The position numbers and the translations under genes are program-made. Below are positions 62,866 to 64,000 of a stretch of 64,000 nucleotides of DNA, piece by piece. Source of the DNA: Pseudomonas nitroreducens TX1 (GTDB lineage Bacteria > Pseudomonadota > Gammaproteobacteria > Pseudomonadales > Pseudomonadaceae). Each line of letters begins with the position of its first letter. The first letter of the stretch is position 1. The DNA is taken from the NCBI RefSeq assembly GCF_000313755.1, contig NZ_AMZB01000128.1, forward strand, positions 1 through 64,000, written 5' to 3'. The notes beneath the pieces were generated by a model. The model made no database searches, was not told the origin of the DNA, and was given only the letters and a program-made list of their open reading frames with translations.

Positions 62866-63506
62866 TATTTAAGGGGCGCTGACCGTTTTGGCAGGCAGGG
62901 CGGCAGGTACAGCGAGAGGTAGGCGTCGATCACCCGCATGCCTTCTTCGGCCAGGCGTTCGGTGATCTGCCCGTGCCGTTGCACGGAGAGGGCGTAGACG
63001 CGGTCGCCCAGTTCGATGGCCAGGCTGAAGACTTCAAGGTCCTGCGGCAGGGGCGGCAGCTCGAAGTGGCGCTCGAACAGCTGGCGCATCGCCGCGCCCA
63101 GTTGCACGTCGTGCTGGCTGTCCGCCTGCGTGACTTCGGCGAGGCCATGGCTGGCGAGGATCAGCTGCCGCGCGGCGGCGTCCTCGGCATATACGGCCAG
63201 GGTGCGCTGCTCCACCAGCCGTGCGAGGTCGCGCCAGTCGCGCAGGGCGGCGTGGTCGACGGGTTGCTCCAGGCAGGCGCGGAAGGCGGCGTGAACGTCG
63301 CTGGTCAGGCCCTGGAGCAGGGCCGGCACGCTGGGGAAGAAGTGGTAGACGGAGGAGGGTGGGATCTCCGCGCGCTCGGCCACCGCGTAGATCGACAGGC
63401 CCGCGGCGCCGCTCTCGGCCAGCAGGGAGCGGGCTGCCTGGAGGATCACGTTGATGCGTGCCTGGCTGCTGGCGCGGGGCTTGCGGGTGGGAGAGGGTGC
63501 GGGCAT
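62865..63506 (-). CDS. aguR: TetR-family regulator AguR
   Basis: A 213-residue TetR protein with a helix-turn-helix (about 15-60) that includes GLSIYAVAERAEIPPSSVYHFF, split here at residues about 37-58. In P. aeruginosa AguR represses aguBA and is relieved by agmatine or N-carbamoylputrescine. Identification rests on TetR family plus position beside aguA and a polyamine-binding protein. ATG 63506 has a perfect GGAGG; the frame goes on to a TTG at 63560. The protein starts MPAPSPTRKPR. Confidence 0.78.
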   Translation of the reverse strand: MPAPSPTRKPRASSQARINVILQAARSLLAESGAAGLSIYAVAERAEIPPSSVYHFFPSVPALLQGLTSDVHAAFRACLEQPVDHAALRDWRDLARLVEQRTLAVYAEDAAARQLILASHGLAEVTQADSQHDVQLGAAMRQLFERHFELPPLPQDLEVFSLAIELGDRVYALSVQRHGQITERLAEEGMRVIDAYLSLYLPPCLPKRSAPLK

Positions 63507-63561
63507 GACGACCTCCGGAGCTGGGCGGCTATTGGACGCCAGCTCCGGGGCGCTCGGCAAG

Positions 63562-64000
63562 TCAGCTGCCGCCGGCGCGCAGCTTGCCCCAGACCTCGGT
63601 GATCACCGGGGCGGTCTTCTCCGGCGCGGTTTCGAGGGCGAACAGGCGGCGCTTGGTCTCCTGGTCCGGATAGAGGCCCGGCTGGTCGCGCAGGGCGGCG
63701 TCGAGGAACTGTGCCGAGTCCTTGTTGCCGTTGGGGTACAGGGTGGCGGCGGTGATCTGCGCGGCAACCTTGGGCTGCATCAGGTAGTCGATGAACTTGA
63801 GTGCGAGGTCGGAGTGTTCGGCGCTGGCGGGAATCACCAGGTTGTCGATGAACAGCACCGAGCCCTCCTGCGGCACCACGAAGCGCACCGGCTGGCCGGC
63901 GTTGGCCGCGCCGAGGGCGTCGCCGACCCAGGCCATGGCGACGCAGAGCTTGCCGCTGTTGAGGTCCTGGATGTAACGCTCGCTGTCGATGTAGCGCAGG
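63562..64000 (-). CDS. polyamine ABC transporter binding protein (C-terminal part)
   Basis: The last 145 or so residues of a PotF/SpuD-type periplasmic binding protein; the gene runs off the right edge. Family features visible are CVAMAWVGDALGA, EGSVLFIDNLVIP and ALKFIDYLMQPKVAAQITA. It binds putrescine, spermidine or related amines, in keeping with aguA/aguR. The position matches PA0295. It is on the same strand as aguR with 55 bases between. Confidence 0.88.
   Translation of the reverse strand, partial: LRYIDSERYIQDLNSGKLCVAMAWVGDALGAANAGQPVRFVVPQEGSVLFIDNLVIPASAEHSDLALKFIDYLMQPKVAAQITAATLYPNGNKDSAQFLDAALRDQPGLYPDQETKRRLFALETAPEKTAPVITEVWGKLRAGGS

Overview
The window is high-GC, densely packed DNA of a Pseudomonas, most likely a P. 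aeruginosa-group species such as P. citronellolis, nitroreducens or knackmussii. Evidence is the gene order as I recall it from P. aeruginosa PAO1: ubiK-glnK-amtB-yjbQ-sutA, yigB-like/xerC/DUF484/dapF/lysA/lptM-cyaY-rnk-cyaA-corA, cysAWT-sbp-oscA-(GGDEF/EAL)-desA-(GGDEF), and oprE-aguA-aguR-polyamine-binding protein. Species is an inference; no rRNA, tRNA or CRISPR array was seen.

Layout. 0-7.4 kb: a chemoreceptor, a TlpA-like thiol-disulfide protein, a MocR regulator divergent from a DUF1127 gene, a RidA-like protein, comM/yifB and ubiK. 7.4-10.5 kb: nitrogen control (sigma-54 type promoter, glnK, amtB), yjbQ and sutA. 10.6-14.4 kb: minus-strand lptM-lysA-dapF-DUF484-xerC-HAD operon in which lysA has lost about three quarters of its length and its PLP lysine. 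14.6-21.4 kb: AraC-cyaY-DUF1289, rnk, cyaA, small proteins, corA. 21.5-29.8 kb: more variable genes (ppk2, a Crp-like regulator, Mpo1-like, XRE, isomerase/SDR with a divergent TetR, TauE-like) with REP repeats. 30-34.2 kb: sulfate uptake (cysA, cysW, cysT, sbp) and oscA. 34.3-39.1 kb: a c-di-GMP enzyme, desA, and a PAS-GGDEF cyclase.

39.1-58.5 kb is the most notable part: a 14-gene plus-strand operon for a Wzx/Wzy-type exopolysaccharide (flippase, four glycosyltransferases, tyrosine autokinase, outer-membrane export lipoprotein, priming sugar transferase, RmlA, a VioA-like aminotransferase, a WbqC protein, an FAD oxidoreductase). It appears inserted between the orthologues of PA0290 and PA0291 and ends beside a decayed transposase. 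It carries an RfaH-type antiterminator in mid-operon, and its roughly 0.8-kb leader has two ops (RfaH recognition) elements, two FleQ-like boxes, a TTGACA promoter, a GGA-loop hairpin of RsmA type and a terminator-like hairpin. Its polymerase gene encodes a membrane Wzy/ligase-like half fused to a clan GH-A glycoside hydrolase half with both catalytic glutamates. I read this as a c-di-GMP-, RsmA- and RfaH-controlled capsule or biofilm polysaccharide whose chain is made and trimmed by one fused protein. The parts are seen; the integrated model is inference.

59.9-64 kb: an OprD-family porin, aguA, aguR and the end of a polyamine-binding protein; aguB, expected between aguR and aguA, is absent here.
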